Shown here: positions 13,931-23,318 of the stretch, piece after piece
Position numbering within the stretch: position 1 is the stretch's first letter
Layout: the number at the start of each line of letters is the position of its first letter
NCBI GenBank assembly: GCA_011082265.1
Contig: CP049781.1
Span: 1 to 64,000 of the forward strand
Reading direction: 5' to 3'
DNA length: 64,000 bases
Origin: Candidatus Lachnocurva vaginae
GTDB lineage: Bacteria > Bacillota > Clostridia > Lachnospirales > Lachnospiraceae
Made by a program: the position numbers and the translations under genes
Notes under the pieces: model-generated
The model's database searches: none
Told to the model about the DNA's origin: nothing
What the model saw: the letters and a program-made list of their open reading frames with translations, nothing else

Positions 13931-13990
13931 TAATATAGATATATGGTATAAATATTTACATCTGGTTATCTATATTATGTTTTATTTTTT
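13931..13990 (+). terminator. Candidate rRNA operon terminator
   Basis: TAATATAGATA (13931-13941) is complementary to TATCTATATTA (13967-13977), with a 25-nt loop. The T-rich stretch GTTTTATTTTTTT follows. It could end the rRNA transcript ahead of tRNA-Cys. The AT-only stem and large loop make it weak, so read-through into the tRNA is possible. Confidence 0.45.
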
Positions 13991-14004
13991 TAATATAGAT
14001 ATTA

Positions 14005-14075
14005 GGCGACATAGCCAAGTGGTAAGGCATGGGTCTGCAAAACCTCTATCACCAGTTCGAATCTGGTTGTCGCCT
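14005..14075 (+). tRNA. tRNA-Cys (anticodon GCA)
   Basis: This 71-nt tRNA has acceptor arms GGCGACA/TGTCGCC, anticodon loop CTGCAAA (GCA) and T loop GTTCGAATC. No CCA is encoded. The anticodon stem TGGGT/ACCTC has a T-C mismatch at its base (27-43) and a G-T pair next to it, slightly weaker than usual. No separate strong promoter is evident, so it may be co-transcribed with the rRNA. Confidence 0.93.
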
Positions 14076-14077
14076 TA

Positions 14078-14108
14078 AGACTTTACCTAATGTAGAGTCT
14101 AATTTTTT
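14078..14108 (+). terminator. Terminator after tRNA-Cys
   Basis: A 9-bp stem AGACTTTAC/GTAGAGTCT with one G-T pair is followed by TAATTTTTT. It is well placed 2 nt beyond tRNA-Cys. Confidence 0.75.
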
Positions 14109-14121
14109 ATAATTATATTAA

Positions 14122-14410
14122 AGGCAATGAAGAGAACATAGTAGAAAATAAGTAACTGATTAAGAGAGTCATCGGTGGCTGAAAGATGATGAGGTCTTAT
14201 TTTTGAATTACATCTTGGAGCTTCCTGCTGAGAATTCAAATTAAAGAAAATATTACGATTTAAAACAATAAAATCAATTTGAATTTTAGGTTGTGACGGG
14301 GTTGACCGTTATATCAAAAAAATGAGGTAGTCTATATTTAAGGGCTATGAAAAAAGGTGGTACCACGAGTGAATTCGTCCTTTGGCTGTTAGGTCATGGG
14401 GCTTTTTTTT
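14122..14410 (+). promoter_or_regulatory. T-box riboswitch, tyrosine specifier
   Basis: T-box leaders sense uncharged tRNA and allow read-through into aminoacyl-tRNA synthetase genes. The conserved T-box AAGGTGGTACCACG lies near 14354-14367. The specifier loop reads GAAT-TAC-ATC, with TAC (Tyr) at 14209-14211, and is followed by the usual GGAGC. The terminator stem 14377-14386/14393-14402 precedes eight T residues (14403-14410). tyrS starts 31 bp later, matching the tyrosine specifier. Confidence 0.93.
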
Positions 14411-14441
14411 GTGTATGTGAACATTATTTATAGGAGGGTCT

Positions 14442-15659
14442 ATGAAAATATACGATGAATTGGTAGAAAGAGGACTTATTGCACAGGTTACAGACGCGGA
14501 CGAAATAAAGGAACTTGTTGATAATGGAAAAGCGACTTTTTATATAGGCTTTGATCCGACAGCAGACTCACTCCATGTTGGGCATTTTATGGCACTTTGT
14601 CTTATGAAACGATTACAACTTGCAGGAAATAAACCAATTGCTTTACTCGGAGGCGGTACAGGAATGATAGGTGATCCGAGCGGAAGAACGGATATGAGAA
14701 AAGTGCTTACAAAAGATCAAGTAGAACACAATATTGAGTGCTTCAGAAAACAGATTGGAAAATTTATAGATTTTTCTGACAATAAAGCATTGATGGTAAA
14801 TAATGCTGATTGGTTACTTGATTTAAATTATATTAATTTATTAAGAGAAGTTGGTTCAAATTTTTCAGTTAATAGGATGCTTACGGCAGAATGCTATAAG
14901 CTGAGAATGGAAAAAGGATTAAGTTTTCTTGAATTTAACTATATGATAATGCAGGCTTATGATTTTTATAAGCTTTACACTGAATATGGATGCAACATGG
15001 AATTCGGTGGAGACGATCAGTGGAGCAATATGCTTGCAGGAACTGAACTTATAAGAAGAAAGCTCGGTAAAAACGTATATGCAATGACAATCAATCTTCT
15101 TACGAATTCTGAAGGTAAAAAGATGGGTAAAACTCAAAGCGGAGCAGTTTGGCTTGATGAAAACAAGACCACTCCTTACGATTTCTTCCAGTATTGGAGA
15201 AATATAGACGATAAAGATGTTATGAAATGTATAAAAATGCTTACATTTATTCCATTGGCTGAAATTAAAAAAATGGAGAAATGGGAAGGTGCAAAATTAA
15301 ATGAAGCGAAAGAAATTTTAGCATATGAACTTACAAAACTTATTCATGGAGAAGAAAAAGCTGAAGCTGCAAAAGAGGCATCACATAACGTATTTTCAAG
15401 TGGATCAGCTAAAAATATGCCTTCTATAAAATTAAGTGAAGATGATTTTACTGATGGAGAAATAGATATAAGAAAACTTCTTTCTAGCGTAGGATTTGTA
15501 GGTTCTTTATCTGAAGGAAAAAGAGCTGTTGAGCAGGGTGGAGTTTCTGTAAATGGAGAAAAAGTTGATGATGCATTTAAGAAATATACAAAAGATTCAT
15601 TTAAAAAAGAATTTATTATAAAAAAAGGTAAGAAGAAATTCGCAAGAATTGAATTATAA
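14442..15659 (+). CDS. tyrS: Tyrosyl-tRNA synthetase
   Basis: This class I enzyme attaches tyrosine to tRNA-Tyr. The 405-residue protein has the HIGH-type motif HVGH at residues 45-48 within GFDPTADSLHVGHF. The KMSKS-type motif KMGKT is at 227-231. A C-terminal S4 RNA-binding domain (about residues 340-405) is present. A strong AGGAGGG site supports the ATG. Expression should be governed by the upstream tyrosine T-box. Length and architecture are those of bacterial TyrS. Confidence 0.98.
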   Translation: MKIYDELVERGLIAQVTDADEIKELVDNGKATFYIGFDPTADSLHVGHFMALCLMKRLQLAGNKPIALLGGGTGMIGDPSGRTDMRKVLTKDQVEHNIECFRKQIGKFIDFSDNKALMVNNADWLLDLNYINLLREVGSNFSVNRMLTAECYKLRMEKGLSFLEFNYMIMQAYDFYKLYTEYGCNMEFGGDDQWSNMLAGTELIRRKLGKNVYAMTINLLTNSEGKKMGKTQSGAVWLDENKTTPYDFFQYWRNIDDKDVMKCIKMLTFIPLAEIKKMEKWEGAKLNEAKEILAYELTKLIHGEEKAEAAKEASHNVFSSGSAKNMPSIKLSEDDFTDGEIDIRKLLSSVGFVGSLSEGKRAVEQGGVSVNGEKVDDAFKKYTKDSFKKEFIIKKGKKKFARIEL

Positions 15660-15746
15660 TTAATATGTTTATAAATTACTGAATGACGATAGAAAAGTTA
15701 ACAAAAAAATTATTCAATGTATTTATAGATGTATGAGAGGTACTTT

Positions 15747-16280
15747 ATGGACTTAGAATTTAAAATATTGCATTGGTTTTATAGTTTACATAATCCAATT
15801 CTCGATAAAATAGCAATTTTTGTAACAAAACTCGGGTCTGGAGGAATTTTTTGGATAGTGCTTACAGCTGTTATGCTGATTCTATCTAAAAAAAGTAAAA
15901 AACCAGCCCTTACATCGGCATTAGCCCTTTTTCTTTCTGTAATAATGGTAAATTTCGTACTAAAAAATACTGTAGCAAGACCTCGCCCTTGTTGGATAGA
16001 TAGGAGCATACCGATGCTTGTAAAGATTCCTAAAGATTTTTCTTTCCCGTCTGGGCATTCATCTGCAAGTTTTGCAAGTGCAACTGCAATCTTTTATTAT
16101 TACAGAAAACAGGGGATTTTATTGTATATTATAGCTATATTAATAGCTTTATCGAGACTATATCTATTTGTTCATTTTCCAACGGATGTTTTATGCGGAA
16201 CTTTAATTGGAATTATTGATGGGATTTTTGCAATATTTATTATGAAATTTATATATAAAAAATATAATATAAAATGGTAA
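15747..16280 (+). CDS. PAP2-family membrane phosphatase
   Basis: This 177-residue polytopic membrane protein carries all three motifs of the PAP2 acid-phosphatase family: KNTVARPRP, PSGHSSAS and SRLYLFVHFPTD. Enzymes of this type dephosphorylate lipid phosphates such as undecaprenyl pyrophosphate or phosphatidic acid; the substrate here cannot be decided. I chose ATG 15747 because GAGAGG lies 6 nt upstream; an in-frame ATG at 15729 would overlap that site. It is a single gene with no obvious operon partner. Confidence 0.9.
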   Translation: MDLEFKILHWFYSLHNPILDKIAIFVTKLGSGGIFWIVLTAVMLILSKKSKKPALTSALALFLSVIMVNFVLKNTVARPRPCWIDRSIPMLVKIPKDFSFPSGHSSASFASATAIFYYYRKQGILLYIIAILIALSRLYLFVHFPTDVLCGTLIGIIDGIFAIFIMKFIYKKYNIKW

Positions 16281-16396
16281 GTTTATTAGTTTTTATAAAA
16301 ATTTAAATAATTTTACGTAAGATTGAAAATATAAAATTTAACAGATATAATAAAGGGAATAGCTTTGTATTTAATATTTATAGAGAAGAGGTCTTT

Positions 16397-16684
16397 ATGA
16401 ACGATTTTTTTGAAAAAATGGAACATTCTATGTATAAAGTGGGAAAAGTTGTATCGGATAAGGCAAAATTTCTTAGGGGTGTCGCAAAGAAAAAATATAA
16501 TATTGTATCTAAAGAGAATGAAATAAAAAACACGTATGTAGAAATTGGTAAAAAAATATATCAAAACAAAAATAAATATATGGATGTTCTTGGAGAAGAA
16601 ATTTCAAAAATAGATGATTTAAAAGAAGATATTGAGGAATTAAAACAGGAAATAGAAAATCTTAAGAACGCAAATAATATTTAA
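16397..16684 (+). CDS. Small coiled-coil protein of unknown function
   Basis: I do not recognise a family with certainty. The 95-residue protein is rich in Lys and Glu, has no cysteines and no membrane segment. It ends in a likely coiled coil (about residues 65-92, with ISKIDDLKEDIEELKQEIE). The first half is amphipathic (KMEHSMYKVGKVVSDKAKFL). GAAGAGG upstream supports the start. It sits between the PAP2 gene and metG with no clear functional link. Confidence 0.75.
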   Translation: MNDFFEKMEHSMYKVGKVVSDKAKFLRGVAKKKYNIVSKENEIKNTYVEIGKKIYQNKNKYMDVLGEEISKIDDLKEDIEELKQEIENLKNANNI

Positions 16685-16727
16685 AAAATTTATATATGTA
16701 CTAAAAATTAAGGAGATAAGAGTAGCC

Positions 16728-18704
16728 ATGTCAAATAAAGGAAATTTTTATGTAACAACAGCAATTGCGTATACTTCGGGAAAACCTCATATAGGAAACA
16801 CTTATGAAGTAGTGCTTACGGATGCAATTGCACGTTATAAAAGACAGGAAGGCTATGATGTCTTTTATATGACAGGTACGGATGAGCATGGGCTTAAAAT
16901 TGAACAAAAGGCTGAAGCAGAAGGCATTAAACCTAAGGAATATGTAGATAAAAAAGCTGGAGAAGTTAAAGCTATATGGGATCTTATGAATACTTCTTAT
17001 AATAAATTTATGAGAACTACAGATGTAGATCATGAGAAACAGGTTCAGAAGATATTTAAAAAGCTTTTTGATCAGGGTGATATTTATAAAAGTACTTATG
17101 AAGGAATGTATTGTACTGCTTGTGAATCATTTTGGACAAAATCACAGCTTAATGAGGATAAATGTCCAGACTGTGGAAGGGAAGTTAATCCTGCAAAGGA
17201 AGAAGCATATTTCTTTAAGATGAGTAAATATGCTGATAGACTTATGAAATATTATGATGAGCATCCAGAATTTATTCAGCCAGTATCAAGAAAAAATGAG
17301 ATGATTAATAATTTCTTAAAGCCGGGTCTTCAAGATCTTTGTGTTTCAAGAACTTCATTTACATGGGGAATTCCAGTTGACTTTGACCCGAAACATGTAG
17401 TTTACGTTTGGCTTGATGCACTTACAAACTACATAACAGGTATCGGGTATGATGTTGATGGAAATTATGGAGAAAATTATAAAAAGTTTTGGCCTGCAGA
17501 TTTACACGTAGTAGGAAAAGATATAATAAGATTTCATACAATTTACTGGCCGATTTTCTTAATGGCATTGAATGTTCCGCTGCCGAAGAAAGTTTTCGGA
17601 CATCCTTGGCTTATACAGTCTGACGGGAAAATGTCAAAATCAAGAGGAAATGTTATATATGCGGATGATTTAGTAGATATATTCGGAGTTGATGCCGTAA
17701 GATATTTCTTAATTCATGAAATGCCATACGAAAATGATGGAGTTTTATCTTGGGAACTTCTTGTAGAAAGAATCAATTCGGATCTTGCGAATACAGTAGG
17801 AAATCTTGTGAAGAGAACTGTTGCCATGACAAATAAATATTTTGACGGAGTGGTTGAGAATACTAATGTTATAGAAGAAGTGGACTTAGAATTTAAAGAA
17901 ATTGTTACAAATACAAAGAAAAAAGTTGAGGAGAAGATGGACTCTCTTCATGTGGCTGATGCACTTACGGAAGTGATTGACTTATTTAAACGTTGTAATA
18001 AATATATTGACGAAACAGAGCCTTGGATTTTAGCAAAAGATGAAGCTAAAAAGGACAGACTTAAGAGCGTACTTTATAATTTAACTGAAGGAATTAATGT
18101 AGGAGCTACATTGTTAAAGAGTTTCTTACCTGATACATCTGAAAGCATTTTAAAAGAAATTAATGGAGAAGAAATTCCTTATGATGAACTAGATAGTTTT
18201 GGTCATTATAAGAGTAAAAATAAAGTTACAGAAGAGCCTAAGACTTTATTTGAAAGATTAAACTTGGAAGATATATTAAAGAAGTCAAACGAACTACAAG
18301 AAAAAGCGAAAGAACTTTTAAAGAAGAGTGCAGATAGTGCTTATAAAAAAGAAAATCGTAAACCTTTAAAGCATAAAGATTCTATAGAATATGATGATTT
18401 TTCAAAACTCGAGCTTAGGACGGGAAAAGTTATATCTTGTGAAGCTGTTCCTAAGAGTAAGAAATTACTTTGCTTTAAGATTGAAGCAGGAAATGAAGTT
18501 AAACAGATAATTTCAGGAATACATAAATATTATGAACCAAAAGATTTAGTAGGAAAAACTGTTGTTTATGTTTCAAACTTAAAACCAGTAAAATTGGCAG
18601 GACTTGATTCTGAAGGAATGATACTTTCAGCTGAAGATGACGAAGGAAATCTATCAGTTATAACAACTGAAAGAGAAGTAAATTCGGGAGCAGAAGTGTT
18701 ATAA
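16728..18704 (+). CDS. metG: Methionyl-tRNA synthetase with C-terminal tRNA-binding domain
   Basis: This class I synthetase charges tRNA-Met. The 658-residue protein has HIGN at residues 21-24 and KMSKS at 301-305. A zinc knuckle of the CxxC type (CTAC and CPDC) lies around residues 128-150. The last ~105 residues form an EMAP/Trbp111-like tRNA-binding domain (from FSKLELRTGKV), which usually dimerises the enzyme. A similar domain is attached to LysS in this window. AAGGAGA precedes the ATG. No T-box is seen; the 43-bp leader is short. tatD follows after 44 bp. Confidence 0.98.
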   Translation: MSNKGNFYVTTAIAYTSGKPHIGNTYEVVLTDAIARYKRQEGYDVFYMTGTDEHGLKIEQKAEAEGIKPKEYVDKKAGEVKAIWDLMNTSYNKFMRTTDVDHEKQVQKIFKKLFDQGDIYKSTYEGMYCTACESFWTKSQLNEDKCPDCGREVNPAKEEAYFFKMSKYADRLMKYYDEHPEFIQPVSRKNEMINNFLKPGLQDLCVSRTSFTWGIPVDFDPKHVVYVWLDALTNYITGIGYDVDGNYGENYKKFWPADLHVVGKDIIRFHTIYWPIFLMALNVPLPKKVFGHPWLIQSDGKMSKSRGNVIYADDLVDIFGVDAVRYFLIHEMPYENDGVLSWELLVERINSDLANTVGNLVKRTVAMTNKYFDGVVENTNVIEEVDLEFKEIVTNTKKKVEEKMDSLHVADALTEVIDLFKRCNKYIDETEPWILAKDEAKKDRLKSVLYNLTEGINVGATLLKSFLPDTSESILKEINGEEIPYDELDSFGHYKSKNKVTEEPKTLFERLNLEDILKKSNELQEKAKELLKKSADSAYKKENRKPLKHKDSIEYDDFSKLELRTGKVISCEAVPKSKKLLCFKIEAGNEVKQIISGIHKYYEPKDLVGKTVVYVSNLKPVKLAGLDSEGMILSAEDDEGNLSVITTEREVNSGAEVL

Positions 18705-18748
18705 AATAAAAATAAATTTTATAGTGGAAATATTATAAGGGAAAATAT

Positions 18749-19525
18749 ATGATTTTTGAAACGCATGCACATTATGAAGGTGAGGAGTTCGACTCGGATA
18801 GAGTTGAGCTTCTTTCTGCGTTAAATAAAAAAGGAATCGGAAAAATAGTAGATGTCGGAAGTTCTATGGATACATCGAGACAGGTTGTAGAACTTATCAA
18901 GGATTATCCATTTATGTATGGAGCTATAGGAGTTCATCCGGATACGACACCAGAAATGACAGAGGAAGATTTAAAAGAACTAAAGGAACTTTCAAAGGCT
19001 GATAAAATTGTTGCTATAGGAGAAATCGGAATAGATTATCACTATACAAAAGAAAAAGATGTCATAGAAAAGCAAATTTATTGGTTTAAAAGACAGCTTG
19101 ATTTGGCACTTTTATTAGATCTTCCCGTAATAGTACACAGTAGAGATGCAGCAAAAGATACATTTGATATTTTAAGCGAATATCATAAAAAAGGACTTAG
19201 AGCAGTGTTACACTGCTATAGTTATTCTGCGGACCAGGCAAAAGAATATGTAAAAATGGGATATTATATAGGCCTTGGCGGTGCAATTACATTTAAAAAT
19301 GCAAGTAAAAAAAGAGAAGTTGTAGAGAGTATTCCACTGTCTTCTATGCTTACTGAAACAGACTGTCCTTATATGGCACCTGTTCCAGTAAGAGGAACAA
19401 GAAATCATTCAGGAAATCTTATTTATGTTGTTGATAAAATTGCAAAACTAAAAGGAATAACAAAAGAAGAAGTGGAAGATATAACTTATAATAATGCTAT
19501 GAAATTTTATAATTTAGCCAATTAA
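18749..19525 (+). CDS. tatD: TatD-family metal-dependent DNase
   Basis: TatD enzymes are TIM-barrel metal-dependent deoxyribonucleases. The 258-residue protein shows the metal-binding HxH (ETHAHY, residues 4-9) and GEIGIDYHY. HSRDA and TETDCPY, with the final acid, follow. The first histidine motif is ETHAH rather than the more common DTHxH. The metG-tatD-rsmA order is conserved in Firmicutes, which supports co-expression. AGGGAAA precedes the ATG. Confidence 0.94.
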   Translation: MIFETHAHYEGEEFDSDRVELLSALNKKGIGKIVDVGSSMDTSRQVVELIKDYPFMYGAIGVHPDTTPEMTEEDLKELKELSKADKIVAIGEIGIDYHYTKEKDVIEKQIYWFKRQLDLALLLDLPVIVHSRDAAKDTFDILSEYHKKGLRAVLHCYSYSADQAKEYVKMGYYIGLGGAITFKNASKKREVVESIPLSSMLTETDCPYMAPVPVRGTRNHSGNLIYVVDKIAKLKGITKEEVEDITYNNAMKFYNLAN

Positions 19526-19567
19526 TATAAGAGAAGCAGAAATTATTTATACAATGGTAGATATTTC

Positions 19568-19633
19568 TGAATTAATTATGTGAAGAAAGCAATATATTTT
19601 TGAATTAATTATGTGAAGAAAGCAATATATTTT
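19568..19633. repeat. Perfect tandem duplication, 2 x 33 bp
   Basis: Bases 19568-19600 are repeated without change at 19601-19633 in the tatD-rsmA gap. The unit starts TGAATTAATTATGTGAAGAA. It has no coding potential and looks like a recent slippage duplication. Confidence 0.9.
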
Positions 19634-19665
19634 TAAATAGATTATGCAATAAAAAGGGAACATAC

Positions 19666-20535
19666 ATGGAAAATCTTTCTAATTTAACGATAGCAAAAAA
19701 AGTAATGCTAGATCAAAATTTTAGGACTAAAAAGAAATTTGGTCAAAATTTTCTTATGGATGAAAATGTTTTAAATAATATTGTGGATGCGGCAGATATA
19801 AATAAAAATGATTTGGTCATTGAAATTGGTCCAGGAATCGGTACACTTTCGCAGAAAATATTAGAAAGAGCATATTCTGCTATCCTTATTGAAATTGATG
19901 AAAAATTAATACCGATACTTAATGATACTTTAAAAGAATATAGTAATTTTAGAATTTTAAACGAAGATATAATGAAACTCGATTTAAATTCATTATTTTC
20001 AGAAGGAGAAAAAAATCTTAATATAAAAATAGTTGCAAATCTTCCCTATTATATTACGACTCCAGTCCTTACAAAACTTATGAAAAGTCATTTAGATTAT
20101 GAGTCGATTACCGTTATGATTCAAAAAGAAGTAGCAGATAGATTAATAGCAAAAAAGGGAAATAAAGATTATGGTGCTATAACTTTACTTGTTAATTTTT
20201 ATACGGATCCTAAAATTATAGAATTTGTAACTAAGGATAAATTTTTCCCGAGACCGAAGGTGGATTCAGCTGTAGTGGATTTAAAGAAAAAGGAAACAAA
20301 ATTACCGGAAGGATTAACGGAAAATATGCTTTTTACAGTAATAAGAGCTGCTTTTTTACATAGAAGAAAAACGTTATATAATGGACTTTTAAATTGTAAA
20401 GAATTAAATTTATCTAAAGATAAGATAAAATTAGCTATAAGTAAAAGCGGATGGGAAGATGGTATTAGAGGCGAAAAATTAAGTCTTTTCGATTATATAA
20501 AATTATCGCAGGAGCTTTATAAAATGGAAGGTTAA
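19666..20535 (+). CDS. rsmA: 16S rRNA (adenine1518/1519-N6) dimethyltransferase
   Basis: RsmA (KsgA) dimethylates two adjacent adenines in helix 45 of 16S rRNA using S-adenosylmethionine. The 289-residue protein begins with the typical KKKFGQNFLMD. It has the SAM motif EIGPGIGTLSQ (about residue 51) and the catalytic NLPYYITTPVL motif (about residue 125). AAAGGGA precedes the ATG. The next gene starts only 3 bp after the stop, so the two are probably co-transcribed. Confidence 0.97.
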   Translation: MENLSNLTIAKKVMLDQNFRTKKKFGQNFLMDENVLNNIVDAADINKNDLVIEIGPGIGTLSQKILERAYSAILIEIDEKLIPILNDTLKEYSNFRILNEDIMKLDLNSLFSEGEKNLNIKIVANLPYYITTPVLTKLMKSHLDYESITVMIQKEVADRLIAKKGNKDYGAITLLVNFYTDPKIIEFVTKDKFFPRPKVDSAVVDLKKKETKLPEGLTENMLFTVIRAAFLHRRKTLYNGLLNCKELNLSKDKIKLAISKSGWEDGIRGEKLSLFDYIKLSQELYKMEG

Positions 20536-20538
20536 AGG

Positions 20539-22158
20539 ATGGAATTCGAACAATATCCATTAAAAATTCAGAATCTAATAGAAAAAGTTTTCGACGAAAA
20601 TTTACGGGAAGAAGACTACACAAAGATAATAGAATATTGCAATGAATTAACTCATTATGGCGAGGCAAATGAAGATGAGGGACTTGTAGGTTTTGCAGGA
20701 TATATAAGAGGCGAAATTTATTATCTAAAAAACGAAGTTATTTTGTTTTATAAAGAAATGTATAATTGCATGCCTCTTTTAGAAAAAACAAAGGAATGGC
20801 TTTATTTTGCACTTGGAAGTAATGTCCTGGGAATTATGTCTATAAATAGCGGAAATGCTCCATTTGCGATGGACCAATATTTAAATGCACTTGAAATCTG
20901 TGAGAAATATAACCTCGTTGATATTGAATGGATTATTCATATAAATATAGGGACTTTGTATTTACGTGTAGATGACGAAGAAAATGCGATAAATCATCTT
21001 CTTATAGCAAATAATTATATAGAAGAACATAAAGATAGCGAAAATTACAAATCGAATCTTTCTGTTGCATATACCAATTTAGGAAAAGCATATATTTCAG
21101 AAGGTAAAATAAAAGAAGCGAAAATGTATTGGTATAAGCTTGAAAAAGAGTGTTTGTCATTTTTAGATAAAAAAGAAAAAATAGCAACATATTGTTTCGG
21201 AGCACGACTTTTTGATATTATTTCAGATGAAAAAAGCAGAAATCAATGCATAGAATTTGTAAAAAATATTGTGAAAACAGATTTCGCAGTAATGGATGTG
21301 TTTGATGATTTATATGAATTTTTGCAAATTTTAATAAAAATAAAAGATGAAGAAAACTTCCTTTTTATATGGGAAAAAGTGTATTTTCTTACAGAAAAGA
21401 CAACTGTAAAGGATATGTTAAGAAGGCTTCTTAAATTAAAGCTTATTTATTTTGAAAAAATAAATAATGAGAATAAATTTTCAAAGATAGCAATTGAGTA
21501 TGCAAAAATAAGTATGTCGGAAAATGAATCCAATAAAATTATGCAGAGAAATATGATTGCTCTTCGTGCAAATCTTCAGCATTTAACGGATATAAATCAC
21601 AGAGTTGAAAAAGAAAATAGAATTTTACAAAAGAAGTCCGAAACGGATGCTCTTACCGATATGTTTAATCGATTTAAGTTGAATGATTATTGGAATAAAA
21701 TATTTGAGAAGGCGTACCATAAGAAAACTATGCTTGCTTTTGAAATTTTGGATATAGATTTTTTTAAAGAGTACAATGATAACTATGGTCATCAGGAGGG
21801 AGATCATTGCCTTACAATTGTAGCAAATTGTATAAAACGTATTTCAGAGGAAAATAATCTTTTCTGTGCAAGATATGGAGGAGATGAATTTATTATAATT
21901 TATCCTAATACAACAGAAGAAGAAGCAAATAAAATAGCCAAAGATTTAAAAAAATATATCTATGATGCAAATTTACAGCATAAATATTCAAAGGTTTCGG
22001 ATAGAGTAACTATTTCTCAAGGAATATGTTGCGATATCCCTACCGGTAGAGAAAAATCGCTAGATTTTATGTTTTCTGCTGATAATATACTTTATTTCGT
22101 AAAAGAACAGGGAAAGAATAGTTTTCTCGTAGGAAAATGCTCGGAATGGAGAAAATAA
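20539..22158 (+). CDS. Diguanylate cyclase with N-terminal TPR-like region
   Basis: It probably makes cyclic di-GMP. The 539-residue protein is apparently cytosolic. Residues about 1-330 look like alpha-helical TPR repeats (NAPFAMDQYLNALEICEKYN and NLGKAYISEGKIKEAKMYW). A coiled coil (about 335-370) and a GGDEF domain (about 372-535) follow. The signature GGDEF is intact at 447-451. An RxxD inhibitory site just upstream is not evident. It starts 3 bp after rsmA. Confidence 0.92.
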   Translation: MEFEQYPLKIQNLIEKVFDENLREEDYTKIIEYCNELTHYGEANEDEGLVGFAGYIRGEIYYLKNEVILFYKEMYNCMPLLEKTKEWLYFALGSNVLGIMSINSGNAPFAMDQYLNALEICEKYNLVDIEWIIHINIGTLYLRVDDEENAINHLLIANNYIEEHKDSENYKSNLSVAYTNLGKAYISEGKIKEAKMYWYKLEKECLSFLDKKEKIATYCFGARLFDIISDEKSRNQCIEFVKNIVKTDFAVMDVFDDLYEFLQILIKIKDEENFLFIWEKVYFLTEKTTVKDMLRRLLKLKLIYFEKINNENKFSKIAIEYAKISMSENESNKIMQRNMIALRANLQHLTDINHRVEKENRILQKKSETDALTDMFNRFKLNDYWNKIFEKAYHKKTMLAFEILDIDFFKEYNDNYGHQEGDHCLTIVANCIKRISEENNLFCARYGGDEFIIIYPNTTEEEANKIAKDLKKYIYDANLQHKYSKVSDRVTISQGICCDIPTGREKSLDFMFSADNILYFVKEQGKNSFLVGKCSEWRK

Positions 22159-22172
22159 ATTGTATGATAAAA

Positions 22173-22712
22173 TTATAAAATTTTGGCATAAAGATACTGA
22201 TTAGTCCATTTCCCATTTAAAAACACATAATCTTTTAAAAGTCCTTCGCGATCAAAACCTAACCTTAAAAGAAGGGAAATGGAATTTTTATTATCTAAAT
22301 TTACAGTAGAAAAGATACGGTGAAGATTTAGATTGTTTTTTGCATAATATAATCCAAAACGTATAGCTTCCGTGCAGTAGCCCTTATGTCTAAATTCTTT
22401 ATCTATCTTATAGCCAAGAGATGCAGAGCAAAAATATCCCATTTTGATTTTTGAAAAAGAAAATGTGCCGATAATTTTTTTAGGATTTTCTTTTAAAAAT
22501 ATCCAAAATCGAACGAAAAATTTTTCAGAAAATGCACGCTCTTCCATAGAAAGATTTCTTTTTTGCACTTCAATTGTATAAAAATTGTTTTTATCAATAG
22601 GTTCTGTCGCTTCAAAATCCTCTTTATTATTTTTATAAAAGTTAAGAACTTCTTCTGCCATGCAAGGATTTGAAGATGTAAGTAATAATCGTTCTGTTTC
22701 AAACGTTAGCAT
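22173..22712 (-). CDS. GNAT-family N-acetyltransferase (RimJ/RimL type)
   Basis: This 179-residue protein starts with TERLLLTSSNPCMAEEV, as in RimJ/RimL-like acetyltransferases. It continues through GYKIDKEFRHKGYCTEAIRF, which contains the acetyl-CoA loop, and then LDNKNSISLLLRLGF. Such enzymes acetylate protein N-termini, antibiotics or small amines; the substrate cannot be read from sequence. AGAGGT on the minus strand supports the start. It converges on the diguanylate cyclase gene with 14 bp between stops. Confidence 0.88.
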   Translation of the reverse strand: MLTFETERLLLTSSNPCMAEEVLNFYKNNKEDFEATEPIDKNNFYTIEVQKRNLSMEERAFSEKFFVRFWIFLKENPKKIIGTFSFSKIKMGYFCSASLGYKIDKEFRHKGYCTEAIRFGLYYAKNNLNLHRIFSTVNLDNKNSISLLLRLGFDREGLLKDYVFLNGKWTNQYLYAKIL

Positions 22713-22773
22713 TTTATACCTCTATTTATATTTTAATAATATATATATTATGAATTATTATTATACATGATTT

Positions 22774-23280
22774 TTAAATATTTTTTTTCATATCTCTAAG
22801 TTCTTTAAAAAAAGTTGAAAGTATAGTTTGGCATTCCTCTTCTAAAATTTTGGTAGAAACTTCGCATTGATGGTTAAATTTGTCCATCTGAAGGATGTTA
22901 ATAATGGATCCTGCACATCCAGCCTTATTATTCATTGCACCTATTACAGCTCTTTTAATTCTGGACTGAATTATTGCACCTGAGCACATAGGGCAAGGTT
23001 CAAGAGTTATATATATCGTGCAATCCTCAAGCCTCCAATCGTTAAATTTTTTGTTAGCTTTTTTGATTGCAAGAATCTCCGCATGTGAAAGAGCTGATTT
23101 TTCAGTATTTCTTTTGTTATAAGCTTTTGCAATTACTTTATTTTCAAAGGTAATCACACAGCCTATTGGAACTTCTAATTTTTTGTAAGCTTTTTTTGCT
23201 TCATTAATAGCAAGTTTCATAAATTTTTCATCTAACTTTTTCTGCTTTTCTTCTTCAGTAAGTTTATGAAATAGACGCAT
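22774..23280 (-). CDS. tadA: tRNA adenosine(34) deaminase
   Basis: TadA converts A34 to inosine in the anticodon wobble position of tRNA-Arg(ACG). The 168-residue protein has catalytic HAE (His66, Glu68) and PCPMC with zinc cysteines Cys96 and Cys99. The family length is about 150-170. An extra charged segment of about 20 residues precedes the deaminase fold. GAGAGGA upstream on the minus strand supports the ATG. Confidence 0.94.
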   Translation of the reverse strand: MRLFHKLTEEEKQKKLDEKFMKLAINEAKKAYKKLEVPIGCVITFENKVIAKAYNKRNTEKSALSHAEILAIKKANKKFNDWRLEDCTIYITLEPCPMCSGAIIQSRIKRAVIGAMNNKAGCAGSIINILQMDKFNHQCEVSTKILEEECQTILSTFFKELRDMKKNI

Positions 23281-23318
23281 GTATAATTCCTCTCCAATGT
23301 GATATAAAAACCTGATAT

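Noticed and set aside
15729..15746. Longer start for the PAP2 gene
   Set aside because: The upstream ATG would place the GAGAGG ribosome binding site inside the coding region; ATG 15747 is better spaced.
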